A DNA stretch of 64,000 bases from Arcobacteraceae bacterium (GCA_023229945.1 JALNYH010000003.1:1-64000); one strand, 5' to 3'. Shown: positions 7,698-17,264, counted from the stretch's first letter. Program-made: numbers and translations. The notes: a model not told the origin generated them from the sequence alone.

Positions 7698-8868
7698 TCT
7701 TCAAAATCTCATTTATTGTTTTGTGTGCTTTCGTATTTGCTTTTGTGATAAGAGGATTACCTTGTAGGTATCTTGCTTTAGAATTTTCTATCAAAATAAA
7801 TTTACTCAATGGTTTGTTAAAACTTCCAAATGTTACTTCAACTAATACTGAGTTTGCAGTAATTGTGTAAAGCTTTTCAAAATGTACAAAATAGTCATCT
7901 TTTACCAATGATTTTGTCGGGAGTTTTTCTTGGAGTCCATTTATATCTATTGAGTCAAATTCAAAAGAACTCTCATTTTGCGAACTTGGTGATAATATAT
8001 TGTTAGTCAGTGTTAAATCATAAATATTTTTTCCAAGTTTTTTCCATCTATCTTCATACTTGCTACTTATCTCCAAATCTTTATTGATATCAATTTCAAT
8101 ATGGCATTGTGTTAAATCTGTCAAAATTCCCAATGAAAAGTCAAAATATTCCTTGCTATCACTTCTTAGTTCTAGTGTACCATTAAGAGCCAAAACCCTT
8201 AGTGCTTCATCAACAAATTCCTTACTGTAGACTCTTCTATGTGGCTTTTTTTCCCAAGGAACTGGAAAATGTACAAAAATCTTACCAACACTATTTGAGT
8301 TTAGAAATTCCAAAAACAATCTTGCATCATAATTAAGAATCAAAACATTTTCTATTTCTTGAAGTTCAATTTGTCTTAGTACTTGCTCAATTGATGGTGT
8401 ATGGATTTCAAGACCAATTATCAGTATATCAGGATTTTTCTTGGCTTGATGTAATAAATGTCTTCCGCTACCAAAACCAATTTCAACCCAAACTTCTTTA
8501 GTTGTGTTGAAATCATTAGTAAAATAATCTATTTCTTTAAGATATGTATTACTTTGCTTTGTATAGTCTTTTAGGTTGTTGATATTCGAAAAAGTTGGTT
8601 CAACTCCATATGTATCAACAAAAGCAGTTAATGCTTTTTTGATAACATATGCTTTCGATGGTCGTGTAGCTTTATCTGATTTTAGTATATGCAAACATCT
8701 TCCATCTTTTGATGATTTTTCTTTTTTACTTAATAAAAATTCAAGCTCACCAACTTTTGTCAAAATCTTAGACTCGTGTTTGGATACCGCTTCAAAAATA
8801 AATTCAATATCATCAACTTTTTTTGGAAATTGAATTTCTTTCTTGTCCTCAAAAACTATATGGGGCAT
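7690..8868 (-). CDS. trmB: tRNA (guanine-N7-)-methyltransferase TrmB, long form
   Basis: TrmB makes m7G46 in tRNA using SAM. The protein shows the SAM site (WVEIGFGSGRHLL), the TrmB-type HIHTPS-like region (LEIHTPSIEQVL), and FVHFPVPWEKKPHRR corresponding to the family's PDPWxKKRHxxRR motif. At 392 aa it is much longer than E. coli TrmB (about 240): about 100 extra N-terminal residues and an extra C-terminal domain, as is typical in this phylum. It lies 3 nt after the FN3 lipoprotein gene and overlaps ftsE. Confidence 0.92.
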   Translation of the reverse strand: MPHIVFEDKKEIQFPKKVDDIEFIFEAVSKHESKILTKVGELEFLLSKKEKSSKDGRCLHILKSDKATRPSKAYVIKKALTAFVDTYGVEPTFSNINNLKDYTKQSNTYLKEIDYFTNDFNTTKEVWVEIGFGSGRHLLHQAKKNPDILIIGLEIHTPSIEQVLRQIELQEIENVLILNYDARLFLEFLNSNSVGKIFVHFPVPWEKKPHRRVYSKEFVDEALRVLALNGTLELRSDSKEYFDFSLGILTDLTQCHIEIDINKDLEISSKYEDRWKKLGKNIYDLTLTNNILSPSSQNESSFEFDSIDINGLQEKLPTKSLVKDDYFVHFEKLYTITANSVLVEVTFGSFNKPLSKFILIENSKARYLQGNPLITKANTKAHKTINEILKND

Positions 8869-8871
8869 ACT

Positions 8872-10155
8872 TTATCTCACCTCTGGTAATTTAGGCAAAA
8901 TTAAAGATGTGTCATTTGTTTGTTCTGAATGTAAACCATTTGCATCTACGGCTTGAATAGAGTATTTATACTCAACACCTCTTACAATATCTTTATCCTC
9001 AAATCTTAATCCCTGAATGTTTTCAATCTTTTCTACTTTTTTAGAGAAAAAGCCAGTTGAAGTTGTTTTGTAAATATTATAAGATAACGCTCTATTGTCC
9101 CCAGCAATCCAATTTATTATAGCTCGTTCACCCTGGATTTGTGCAAGAGTAATGATTGGTTTTACAGGTTTGCCTAAAGTTGCACCCATAGTTGGTGTTA
9201 TATTCATTGCTGACTCAAGGTTATCTTTATCAATTGAACTCACTTTATAAAATTTAACCTCTCCATCATCATTTACATTATGAGAATAGCTTAAATTGGA
9301 AGATGGTAATATGATAAGTTCTGAATATAATAAATCAACATGACTTGAAACATATATTTTATACGCTACAACATCTTCTGTATTTGACTTTTCCCAGTTT
9401 AAATCTATTCTTCTAGGTAAATCTTTTGTTGCATACAAATTTTTAATATCTTCAGGAAGAGGTTTTGTATTTGCTCTTACTATTTCACTAGGTTTTGATT
9501 GTACATTATCAAAAGTTATGGCATAAAGTCTATACATATAGATTTCATTACTACCTAGTTTATCATCAATATATTCAACATTTAATCTACCACTAATTTT
9601 TGCAATTTCTTTCCATGTAGAACTACTATTATCTGTTCTTTGGATAATATATTCTTTAACTCTTTCACTTTGATGTGGTCTCCAAAGTATTTTTATCTGT
9701 TTTGGCATATTACTAATTGCTGTAATATAACTAACTGAATCAAAAAGTGGTAATGTTTGTACAGTTACACTTTGACTAGGTTGAGATTCTTTTCCATCAG
9801 CCTTAACTGCAGTCATGGCATAAATATATTGAGTATTTGGGTCAAGCTTATGATCTACATAATGAGTAACAAATCTATTTTTAATAGTAGCTATTTTTTT
9901 TAGTTTGTCTCCATCAATTTTTAGGTTTGATCTATAAAGATTGTATGCAACTACTTCTGGGTTTTCATGTCTCGCCCATTCAAAAGCTATTTCTGTCATA
10001 TCTGGTATAAATTTTATTAAAGATATATCCATTTGTGCTATACTTTGATCAAAAGTAGTTGGAACTTGTGCAGAATTAATACTATCTTTGAGTGAACAAC
10101 CGCTGATTGTCAGTATTAAAACAACTGAAGATATTATCTTGAGTAATCTTTTCAT
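8872..10155 (-). CDS. Lipoprotein with fibronectin type III domains
   Basis: A 427-aa exported lipoprotein: signal peptide with lipobox ISGC (Cys20), followed by about four FN3-like repeats of roughly 90-100 residues, each with a conserved Trp (WARHE, WRPHQ, WEKSN, WIAGD) and a Y-IY / Y-LY strand motif. It probably acts in the envelope as a binding or scaffold protein; no catalytic motif was seen. Its first 74 nt, including the whole signal peptide, overlap the end of rluD in another frame. It is conserved in position between rluD and trmB in this group as far as I recall. Confidence 0.85.
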   Translation of the reverse strand: MKRLLKIISSVVLILTISGCSLKDSINSAQVPTTFDQSIAQMDISLIKFIPDMTEIAFEWARHENPEVVAYNLYRSNLKIDGDKLKKIATIKNRFVTHYVDHKLDPNTQYIYAMTAVKADGKESQPSQSVTVQTLPLFDSVSYITAISNMPKQIKILWRPHQSERVKEYIIQRTDNSSSTWKEIAKISGRLNVEYIDDKLGSNEIYMYRLYAITFDNVQSKPSEIVRANTKPLPEDIKNLYATKDLPRRIDLNWEKSNTEDVVAYKIYVSSHVDLLYSELIILPSSNLSYSHNVNDDGEVKFYKVSSIDKDNLESAMNITPTMGATLGKPVKPIITLAQIQGERAIINWIAGDNRALSYNIYKTTSTGFFSKKVEKIENIQGLRFEDKDIVRGVEYKYSIQAVDANGLHSEQTNDTSLILPKLPEVR

Positions 10156-11092
10156 TAATGTCCTTTGTGTTGAAATTTTTATCTATAAAACTTTGCATAT
10201 CATCTGGTAGTTTTGCCATAAAACACATATATCTATTTTTGGTAGGATGATATAGGTATAAAATATATGCATGTAAATATACTCTTGAAAAAGTATCCAA
10301 ATTGCCCTTAAAACCATATAAAACATCACCTAAAATATGTCTATTAAGATTATTTAAATGTACTCTTATTTGATGTGTTCTCCCAGTGAAGAGTTTGGCA
10401 GTTATTAATTCATATTTGTTATTTACTGAATTTTCTATTTTGTAAAATGCAGACTTTGCATATCTCCCATCTTCTACTATCCCCATTTTAAGTCTATCTT
10501 TATGGTTTCTACCTATTGGTTGTTCTACAATTATATTGTCTTTTAATGGTAAATCAATAAGGGCAAGATAGTATCTCCCCATTGTTTTATCAACTAGTTG
10601 TTCACTGAGATTTGTGTGTGCAAAATTGTTTTTTGCTACAACCATTACACCACTTGTGCCTTTATCTAGTCTATGTACAATACCATGACGAAGTTCACCA
10701 CTTATTGTCGATAAGGAATAGTTTTTTGATTTCAGCCAATCTACAAGGGTAGGTTCATTGACACTTGGAGCATCATGAACCGTTAAATTTGAAGGTTTGT
10801 TCAAAACAATTATATCATCATCTTCATATAGTATTTCGATATCAAAATCTACTGGGTGAATATTGTTTGTGTTGTTTTCTTCTTTTTTTTCTTCTTCATT
10901 TTGTAACTCATAAGATACAATATCATTTAATTTGAGTTTATATCCATTTTTGATAATTGTTTTTTCATTTACGCAAACAAACCCTTTTTTTATAAGGTGT
11001 TCAATTTGATTTCTTGAATATTCTAAGTTTTGTGCTAAAAAAAGATCTAATCTTGTTTCACTTTGGGCTAATAGTACTTGTTTTTTATCCAT
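10082..11092 (-). CDS. rluD: 23S rRNA pseudouridine synthase, RluD/RluA family
   Basis: The protein has an N-terminal S4 RNA-binding domain (RLDLFLAQ) and the catalytic signature HRLDKGTSG (Asp143 counting from this start), then GRTHQIRVHL, both diagnostic of RluA/C/D enzymes. I chose the ATG at 11092 (MDKKQVLL); longer in-frame starts at 11110 and 11143 exist but would run into the divergent rodA start. No strong SD is visible for any choice. RluD-type 23S specificity is inferred from length and S4 presence; RluC is an alternative. The C-terminus overlaps the FN3 lipoprotein gene. Confidence 0.88.
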   Translation of the reverse strand: MDKKQVLLAQSETRLDLFLAQNLEYSRNQIEHLIKKGFVCVNEKTIIKNGYKLKLNDIVSYELQNEEEKKEENNTNNIHPVDFDIEILYEDDDIIVLNKPSNLTVHDAPSVNEPTLVDWLKSKNYSLSTISGELRHGIVHRLDKGTSGVMVVAKNNFAHTNLSEQLVDKTMGRYYLALIDLPLKDNIIVEQPIGRNHKDRLKMGIVEDGRYAKSAFYKIENSVNNKYELITAKLFTGRTHQIRVHLNNLNRHILGDVLYGFKGNLDTFSRVYLHAYILYLYHPTKNRYMCFMAKLPDDMQSFIDKNFNTKDINEKITQDNIFSCFNTDNQRLFTQR

Positions 11093-11110
11093 TTTTTGAT
11101 AATCTTTCAT

Positions 11111-12220
11111 ATGCAATTTTTTGATAAACGAATAATATCTCATTTTGATTTTGTGATTATTATATTAGTCATACCAATTATACTGTTATCATATCATTTA
11201 ATTAATGAAATTAACGATAGGTTAGCTAATAAACAGTTAATATATTATGCTATTGCCTTGATTGGTTTTGTATTTGTTTTTTATATTCCTATTAGAAAGT
11301 GGATAAAAATAATTCCAGTTTTATATTGGATTGGAATAATACTTTTATTAATGGTAGAATTTTTTGGAGTTACAAAACTTGGTGCTAAAAGATGGTTAGA
11401 ATTTCCTATGTTAGGTCTTACAATACAACCTTCTGAACTTATAAAACCTATATTTTTATTGATGCTTGGTTATTTGATAATGATTAAACCACCACCAAAA
11501 GATGGCTATGATATAAAAGATTTTCTAAAAATTTCTTTTTATATTCTATTACCAACTATTTTAATAGCAAAAGAGCCAGATTTGGGTACTGCTGTTATAT
11601 TGTTACTTGTTGGATTTGGTATTTTATTTGTAGTTGGAGTGCGACCAAAGATTTGGATTGCTATAGTTTTAGGTATAATTTTAGTTGCACCTTTGTTCTA
11701 TACTTATTTAATCAAAGATTATCAAAAAAAAAGAATTACAGATTTTATTAGTGAAGAACCAAGTTACCATGTGAAACAATCTATTATTGCTATAGGTTCT
11801 GGTGGATTTTTTGGAAAAAGTGTAGATGATGCTACACAAACACAGCTGAAATTTCTACCTATTGCTACAAGTGATTTTATTTTTGCTTATTTGATAGAAA
11901 GATATGGATTTATTGGTGGATTTGGATTAATATTAATTTATTTTTTATTGATAGTTCAATTATTTTTTTATAATTATCACTATAGTGAGGATTATTTATT
12001 AAAAGTTTTTTCCACTGGACTTGGCTTTTTGATATTTTTGAATATGAGTGTAAATATTTTGATGGTTATTGGTTTTGCACCTGTTGTGGGGTTGCCTTTA
12101 CCTCTTTTTAGTTATGGGGGTAGTTCATTTATAAACTATATTGTACTTATTGCTATTTTAGAAAATTTAAGTGCTTTTAGATATAAAGATTCGTATAATT
12201 TTGAAAGAAGGCTATATTAG
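11111..12220 (+). CDS. rodA: Rod shape-determining SEDS protein RodA
   Basis: A SEDS-family integral membrane glycosyltransferase (about ten TM segments, 369 aa) that polymerises lateral-wall peptidoglycan. Family marks include GAKRWLEFPMLGLTIQPSE, AKEPDLGTA, a large loop ending FAYLIERYGFIGG, and the C-terminal LPLFSYGGSSF. The Asp in EPDLGTA corresponds to the catalytic residue of RodA. The ATG at 11111 (MQFFDKRIIS) matches usual RodA N-termini better than the upstream in-frame ATG at 11078. It diverges from rluD with only 18 nt between chosen starts. Confidence 0.93.
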   Translation: MQFFDKRIISHFDFVIIILVIPIILLSYHLINEINDRLANKQLIYYAIALIGFVFVFYIPIRKWIKIIPVLYWIGIILLLMVEFFGVTKLGAKRWLEFPMLGLTIQPSELIKPIFLLMLGYLIMIKPPPKDGYDIKDFLKISFYILLPTILIAKEPDLGTAVILLLVGFGILFVVGVRPKIWIAIVLGIILVAPLFYTYLIKDYQKKRITDFISEEPSYHVKQSIIAIGSGGFFGKSVDDATQTQLKFLPIATSDFIFAYLIERYGFIGGFGLILIYFLLIVQLFFYNYHYSEDYLLKVFSTGLGFLIFLNMSVNILMVIGFAPVVGLPLPLFSYGGSSFINYIVLIAILENLSAFRYKDSYNFERRLY

Positions 12221-12232
12221 GAGTGTTGAAAA

Positions 12233-12709
12233 ATGAATATTAGAAATTTAATTATGAGTATTGGTGTTTTGATTTTTATATCTGGATGTGCAAAAAAAGA
12301 GTCAGTTTTTATTACTGAAAACAAAATATATTCTGTTGCTTTACAGCATACAAAAAAAAGTGATATTGTTAAATCTTTACAAACAAAATTAATATTTATA
12401 GGAACATATTTAAATTATGTTGATAAATCATATGATGATGAAAATCATAATTTTTTAGTTAGTGTATATATACCAGACCAAAATTCTACACAAAAGAGTG
12501 ATGATTATGTGATTTTTTATGGCTGTGAAACTGTTGAATTATTACCATTAGAAGAAACTGAAATGATTTATAATAATATTCCTCTAAAAAACCATTGGGC
12601 TAAGTATTATAGAATCAAAATTCCAAAGGATAATCAAGAATTTATAAAATTAGACCTTGAAACTAGTGATTTAAACTATGCTATTTTATGGTTTCAAGTA
12701 AAAAATTAA
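12233..12709 (+). CDS. Small lipoprotein of unknown function
   Basis: A 158-aa protein with a signal peptide and lipobox ISGC (Cys19), then a polar domain with several aromatic residues and no recognisable catalytic motif. It lies 12 nt after rodA, with GGAGTGTTGAAAA as ribosome site, so it is probably cotranscribed. Its 3' end overlaps the convergent slt gene by 29 nt. Function unknown; likely envelope-associated. Confidence 0.75.
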   Translation: MNIRNLIMSIGVLIFISGCAKKESVFITENKIYSVALQHTKKSDIVKSLQTKLIFIGTYLNYVDKSYDDENHNFLVSVYIPDQNSTQKSDDYVIFYGCETVELLPLEETEMIYNNIPLKNHWAKYYRIKIPKDNQEFIKLDLETSDLNYAILWFQVKN

Positions 12710-14285
12710 TAGGTTTTGGCTCGCTACTTATTCGATTGTTATATATATAATAATTAGCTAAAACTTTTTTACCATATTGTTTGGTTTCATCAAAAGAAAT
12801 TAACTCCATAGCCATAAACGGTTGATATGGTAAATTCTCTTTAAAAAGAGGAATTATTTCTCTATTTGTGTATCCAATCCCTCCATTATATGCATAGAAA
12901 ACATATAGTGGGTGGTTTAATTTAGATTCTAAGTAATCTAGATGTTTGTTTGCGTATTTTAGGTTTATTTCAATATTAAACATATCTTCCAAAAATATAT
13001 CTTCACTAAACTCTTTTGACAAAGAATTAACTAAAAAAGGCATAATTTGCATAGCACCTAATGCAAATGAAGATGAAATAGAAGTTGGTATAAATCCACT
13101 TTCTTGTCTTGCTAAGGCATATATTAAGCTTTTCCTATTTGATGTGTTGCTTTCTAAATATTTTTCATATGGTGTTATAAAAAAACTTTTTTGGTATTGA
13201 TGATATCTGTGTTTTAAAAATACTAAATGTGGCAATTCATTATTAGATAATGTATTCTCAAAAGTATTCAACATTTCTTCGTCTACTGTAGATAATGAAA
13301 GTAAAATCTTAACCCAGTCAAATTGTGTGATTACTGGCATTGTAATATCACTTTCAATTTTTGTATCAAAATCAATATTTTGAGGTTGAATATTTAATTT
13401 TTCTTGTGCATAAAGAGAATAAATATTAATATCCCAACTTGATGCTAAACTTTGGAGCAGTTCATCATTCTTGGTAACCAAATATTGCCAAAAAACAACC
13501 ATATCCTTATCAATCTTGAAATAAGCTTTTTTTGAAGCATTATCAAGATATTTGAGAGCTAGTTCATCATCTCTTTTATTTAATAAAACATTTAATGCAA
13601 GATAAAATGAACTTTGAAAATTTAATTTAGTATCATCTATCCCAATAAGAGAGTTTTGGAGATTTTTGAGTTTAGTATCAGTGACTATTAGTTTAATCGT
13701 TTGGTTAAATTCATTTTTATCTTGTATCTTATCAATCAAAACTTGTGGTAATCTATAGTTTAGTTTTTCATATCTAAAATTTGTAGGAGTTTTATTAAAA
13801 ACTTCAAAAAAAACTTCCGATGAAGTACTTACTAATTTAACAAAAGGTAGATTTGAGTTGAGTATTTCAAGTGCTTTACTTTTTATGGGATAGTTTTCTT
13901 GGAGTTTTATTGCTATGGTTTTTAATTCATCATAAGAAAGACTAAGAGCTTGAGAATAACTAAGCCCTAACTCTATACAATCATCATTTTGTTCAATTAA
14001 AGACTTTGTATCAGCTTGCATACATTGTGCAACTGCGTATGTCTCATCATGCCCAAATTTCTTCGCAAATCTAAAAAATAACTTATTATCAACCCTTTGA
14101 GCTTCGCTAAGAGCCAACATTGCTTCATCTGAATTGATATTTTGGTCTAAATATTGCCAAATATAAAAATCCTTTGTTTGGCTTCTTGGGTTATTTTGCA
14201 AAAAATCAAGAGTAATCTCTTTTTTTATTACATCAGCATTGAGTATAGAAGCAAATAAACCTAAACAAAAGATTTTTTTTATCAT
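12681..14285 (-). CDS. slt: Soluble lytic transglycosylase (Slt family)
   Basis: A periplasmic enzyme that cleaves peptidoglycan glycan strands to 1,6-anhydro products. The 534-aa protein has a signal peptide, a long helical repeat (U-shaped) region, and a C-terminal GH23 domain: catalytic Glu395 in LARQESGF, GAMQIMP (about 411-417) and the AYNGG motif (about 468-472). It abuts yggT (shared base at 14285) and follows gltX, an order known from Helicobacter and Campylobacter. Confidence 0.93.
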   Translation of the reverse strand: MIKKIFCLGLFASILNADVIKKEITLDFLQNNPRSQTKDFYIWQYLDQNINSDEAMLALSEAQRVDNKLFFRFAKKFGHDETYAVAQCMQADTKSLIEQNDDCIELGLSYSQALSLSYDELKTIAIKLQENYPIKSKALEILNSNLPFVKLVSTSSEVFFEVFNKTPTNFRYEKLNYRLPQVLIDKIQDKNEFNQTIKLIVTDTKLKNLQNSLIGIDDTKLNFQSSFYLALNVLLNKRDDELALKYLDNASKKAYFKIDKDMVVFWQYLVTKNDELLQSLASSWDINIYSLYAQEKLNIQPQNIDFDTKIESDITMPVITQFDWVKILLSLSTVDEEMLNTFENTLSNNELPHLVFLKHRYHQYQKSFFITPYEKYLESNTSNRKSLIYALARQESGFIPTSISSSFALGAMQIMPFLVNSLSKEFSEDIFLEDMFNIEINLKYANKHLDYLESKLNHPLYVFYAYNGGIGYTNREIIPLFKENLPYQPFMAMELISFDETKQYGKKVLANYYIYNNRISSEPKPINFLLETIK

Positions 14286-14569
14286 TACATCATCATTCCG
14301 CCAAATAATCTTCCAAGAAATGTTTCAAGGAATATTAAAGCAAAAATCAAAATAAGTGGAGCAACATCAAGCCCTCCAAAAACTGTAGGAATATACTTTC
14401 TAATCAATCTGTATGCTGGTTCTGTTAGACGATAAAGCATCTGAACAACAGGATTGTTTGGATCTGGATTTACCCAGCTTAATATGGCAGATATTATAAC
14501 TACCCACTTGTATAAAGATATAATTCCTAATATAACTATTGCTATCGAACTTATTAATGCCTCAATCAT
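14285..14569 (-). CDS. YggT family membrane protein
   Basis: A 94-aa protein with two hydrophobic segments flanking the YggT signature WVNPDPNNPVVQMLYRLTEP. YggT-family proteins are linked to membrane or osmotic functions and division-plane biology in various bacteria, without a settled reaction. It overlaps the slt start by one base and is preceded by GGAGG. The 95-nt gap to gltX holds a period-14 repeat. Confidence 0.88.
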   Translation of the reverse strand: MIEALISSIAIVILGIISLYKWVVIISAILSWVNPDPNNPVVQMLYRLTEPAYRLIRKYIPTVFGGLDVAPLILIFALIFLETFLGRLFGGMMM

Positions 14570-14587
14570 GAAAACCTCCGTTTTTAA

Positions 14588-14651
14588 ATTTTGAATGTTG
14601 AATTTTGAATGTTGAAGTAGCTTTGAGACACTTTAATTTAACATTCAAAAT
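14588..14651. repeat. Period-14 direct repeat with distal inverted copy
   Basis: Two exact tandem 14-bp units (ATTTTGAATGTTGA) occupy 14588-14601 and 14602-14615. An inverted copy of the first 12 bases (AACATTCAAAAT) sits at 14640-14651, so the transcript could fold into a weak AU-rich hairpin. It lies in the gltX-yggT gap. One of seven period-7/14 loci in this window. Confidence 0.75.
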
Positions 14652-14664
14652 TTATAATTCAACA

Positions 14665-15966
14665 TTATCTAATAATTTCCCCTAAATAATTCTTGATACA
14701 TGGGTATATATCACTCAAATTTGGACCATGCCAAGCACCTGTTAGACAAAATCTAAGTGGCATAAAAAGAGATTTTCCTTTTAGTCCACATTGATTTGAT
14801 ATATAGTTCTTGAAATCATCATAATTATCAAAAAATGGTGCAGTTTTAGAAACATTTTTGATATGTTCTACTTCACTTGCAAAATCCTCAGTTGTATGTT
14901 TTGATTCAAAAATAGCATCAATTTTTGGTTTTAACTCTTTTATAGTACTAGCTTCTTCTAAGTATATTTTAGCGAGTTTTCCTATATCGGCATCAGCAAA
15001 ACCTAAAATTTTCGATAATCTCATCTCATCAATAATTTTTAAATGTTCTTTATTGATAAATCTTAACTTGTCAATATCAAATTTCGGTGCATTTGTAGAA
15101 ATATTTTTGATATCAAACCATTCAATAGCTTCTTCAATAGTAAATATCTCTTTTGGCGTTTTTGAGCCTAAAAGAACCAAATAATTTGCTATAGAAATAG
15201 GTAAAAAGCCCTCATCAAGAAGCCATTTTATGCTTGATGCGTTATCCCTTTTACTCATTTTCTTACCTGTTTGGGCATTTAGTATAATTGGTAAGTGTAG
15301 GTATTGTATCTCTTTTGTGTATCCCAGCGATTGTCTTATATGTTTTTGTTTTGGAGTATTTGATAAATGGTCTTCACCTCTTATAACAAAAGATATATCA
15401 TACAACATATCATCAACCGCACAAGCAAAATTATATGTTGGAGTTTTGTCTTTTCTCATAATGATAAAAGAATCCACATCAAAAGGCTCATAATCAAATT
15501 CACCTCTAAGCTCATCTTTGAATTTTACTACACTATCTGGTTTTTTAATTCTGATAGTAAATGAGTTTTCATTATTGATTACTTCTTCATCGCTTAGTTT
15601 TTCACAAAAGCTATCATATCTGTATGGTTTATTTGAATCTTTTGCTGATTCTCTTTGAAGCTCTAGTCTTTCATCTGAGCAAAAACAAGCAAAAGCTTTT
15701 TTATCCACTAAAAGCTGCATAGCTATTTGTTGATGATATTTTAGGTTGTCACTTTGATAATGAGCCATTTTATAATCAATACTAAAAAGAGCTAGCATTT
15801 CGAGGATTTCTTTATCTTTACCCTCAATATTACGCTCTTTGTCAGTGTCTTCTATTCTAACTATCAAATCAACACCTAGTTGTTTAGATAATATATAATT
15901 AAAAAGTGCAACTCTTAAATTGCCTATATGCATATCGCCAGTAGGGCTTGGTGCAAATCTTAACAT
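14665..15966 (-). CDS. gltX: Glutamyl-tRNA synthetase (probable GluRS2, tRNA-Gln type)
   Basis: Class I synthetase, 433 aa, with HIGH-type HIGN (13-16) and KMSKR (236-240). Campylobacterota carry two GluRS: one charges tRNA-Glu, and the other (GluRS2; HP0643 in H. pylori) preferentially makes Glu-tRNA-Gln, which GatCAB amidates. The gltX-yggT-slt order here matches the H. pylori GluRS2 locus, so this copy is probably the GluRS2 type; that is synteny-based inference. Its ATG overlaps the stop of the upstream M16 gene. Confidence 0.93.
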   Translation of the reverse strand: MLRFAPSPTGDMHIGNLRVALFNYILSKQLGVDLIVRIEDTDKERNIEGKDKEILEMLALFSIDYKMAHYQSDNLKYHQQIAMQLLVDKKAFACFCSDERLELQRESAKDSNKPYRYDSFCEKLSDEEVINNENSFTIRIKKPDSVVKFKDELRGEFDYEPFDVDSFIIMRKDKTPTYNFACAVDDMLYDISFVIRGEDHLSNTPKQKHIRQSLGYTKEIQYLHLPIILNAQTGKKMSKRDNASSIKWLLDEGFLPISIANYLVLLGSKTPKEIFTIEEAIEWFDIKNISTNAPKFDIDKLRFINKEHLKIIDEMRLSKILGFADADIGKLAKIYLEEASTIKELKPKIDAIFESKHTTEDFASEVEHIKNVSKTAPFFDNYDDFKNYISNQCGLKGKSLFMPLRFCLTGAWHGPNLSDIYPCIKNYLGEIIR

Positions 15967-17264
15967 TATTTTCCTTTGTTGGTTACTATTGCAAATGATA
16001 AATCATTTATCTCTTTATGGGATTTTATAAATTCATTCAAATCTTCCAATGTCAAATCTTGTATTGCTTGGAGTTCAAGTTCGTTGTAATTCAATGGTAA
16101 ACCTCTATAATAGAGTGTAAAAGCACGACCAAGCCTTTGGCTTAGTGTTTCTGTTCTAAGCGGCTCACTTCCTAGTAAAAACATTTTAGCACTCGTTAGT
16201 TCTTCCCCCGTTGCCCCATCGTTTACAAAGTCACTAACCAAAGATTTGACCAAAGCTATAGCTTCATCTGAATTATCTATTTTGGTTTGAAGATAGCCTG
16301 TAAAATATGAGTGAGATTTGTTTATTGAAATTGATCCATGTGCAGAATATGCCAAACCTCTTTTTACCCTAATTTCTTCCAAAAATCTACTTCCAAATCC
16401 ACTAGAACCTAGTATAAATGAAGCAACCTTTGCTTTATATACATTTGAATCTTTTGGGTCAATATTAAAAGGAGAACCAAAATAAATATATGCTTGTTCT
16501 GTTTCTTTATTTATCTCTTTATATTCTTTTGTATTTTTTGCCACTATATTGTTTAATTCTTTTACTTTTCCAGTTTTAAATGATGTCAATATTGGTTTGA
16601 TTGAGTTTTCAAATTCATCAAGTTCTATATCTCCACCAACTACTAGTATAAGATTTGATAAAGTTATAGTATCATTTAAAAACTTCTTTACATCGTCCAA
16701 CTTTATACTTTCTACACTTTTTATATCACCCAAACTTGAATTTTCTAAAGGAGTACCCTTAAAAATAAGCTTTCTTAATTCATTTTTTGCCACAAAGTCA
16801 AAATCACTTTCTTTTCTTTTCAAAGAACTTACCATAATATTTTGTAGTTTTTCTAAAGAGTTTTTTGTAATATTTGGGTCATTTAAAAGCATAGCCAAGT
16901 ACTCAAAAGCAAATTTTGATTCACTTTTTAATGCACTAACTTCTATAACAAAAGTTTCAAATCCACTTGTAGTGTGAATTGTAATAGCTTTACTTTCAAG
17001 TAAATCGGCAAACTTTGTAGAACCTAGCTTTTTTGTACCTTCATTTAATATGCTTGAAGCAATATTTGCTAAGCCAGCTTTATCCAAATCTTTTATGTAT
17101 CCACTGTTTTGAAAAACTAATTGAAAATTTATAACTGGCAATGTCCCCTTTTCAAAAATAGTAGTTATTTCATGGTTATTAACTTCTATTTTCTTTATAA
17201 TAGCACTCATCAAGCTCCCTTGTAAAAATATTGTAAGAAAAAGTATTTTGATATATAGTTTCAT
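15966..17264 (-). CDS. M16-family peptidase homologue lacking the zinc motif
   Basis: A 432-aa secreted M16 (insulinase/processing peptidase) fold protein with an N-terminal signal sequence. At the position of the catalytic HxxEH the sequence is GLANIASSILNEG, so both His and the Glu are missing; it is likely a non-catalytic subunit, as in two-subunit M16 enzymes. Later M16 features are kept, e.g. LVVGGDI and an R-Y-like substrate region RGLAYSAHG. It overlaps mqnC by 4 nt and gltX by one base. An M16 with an intact site is encoded at 61832-63094. Confidence 0.88.
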   Translation of the reverse strand: MKLYIKILFLTIFLQGSLMSAIIKKIEVNNHEITTIFEKGTLPVINFQLVFQNSGYIKDLDKAGLANIASSILNEGTKKLGSTKFADLLESKAITIHTTSGFETFVIEVSALKSESKFAFEYLAMLLNDPNITKNSLEKLQNIMVSSLKRKESDFDFVAKNELRKLIFKGTPLENSSLGDIKSVESIKLDDVKKFLNDTITLSNLILVVGGDIELDEFENSIKPILTSFKTGKVKELNNIVAKNTKEYKEINKETEQAYIYFGSPFNIDPKDSNVYKAKVASFILGSSGFGSRFLEEIRVKRGLAYSAHGSISINKSHSYFTGYLQTKIDNSDEAIALVKSLVSDFVNDGATGEELTSAKMFLLGSEPLRTETLSQRLGRAFTLYYRGLPLNYNELELQAIQDLTLEDLNEFIKSHKEINDLSFAIVTNKGK

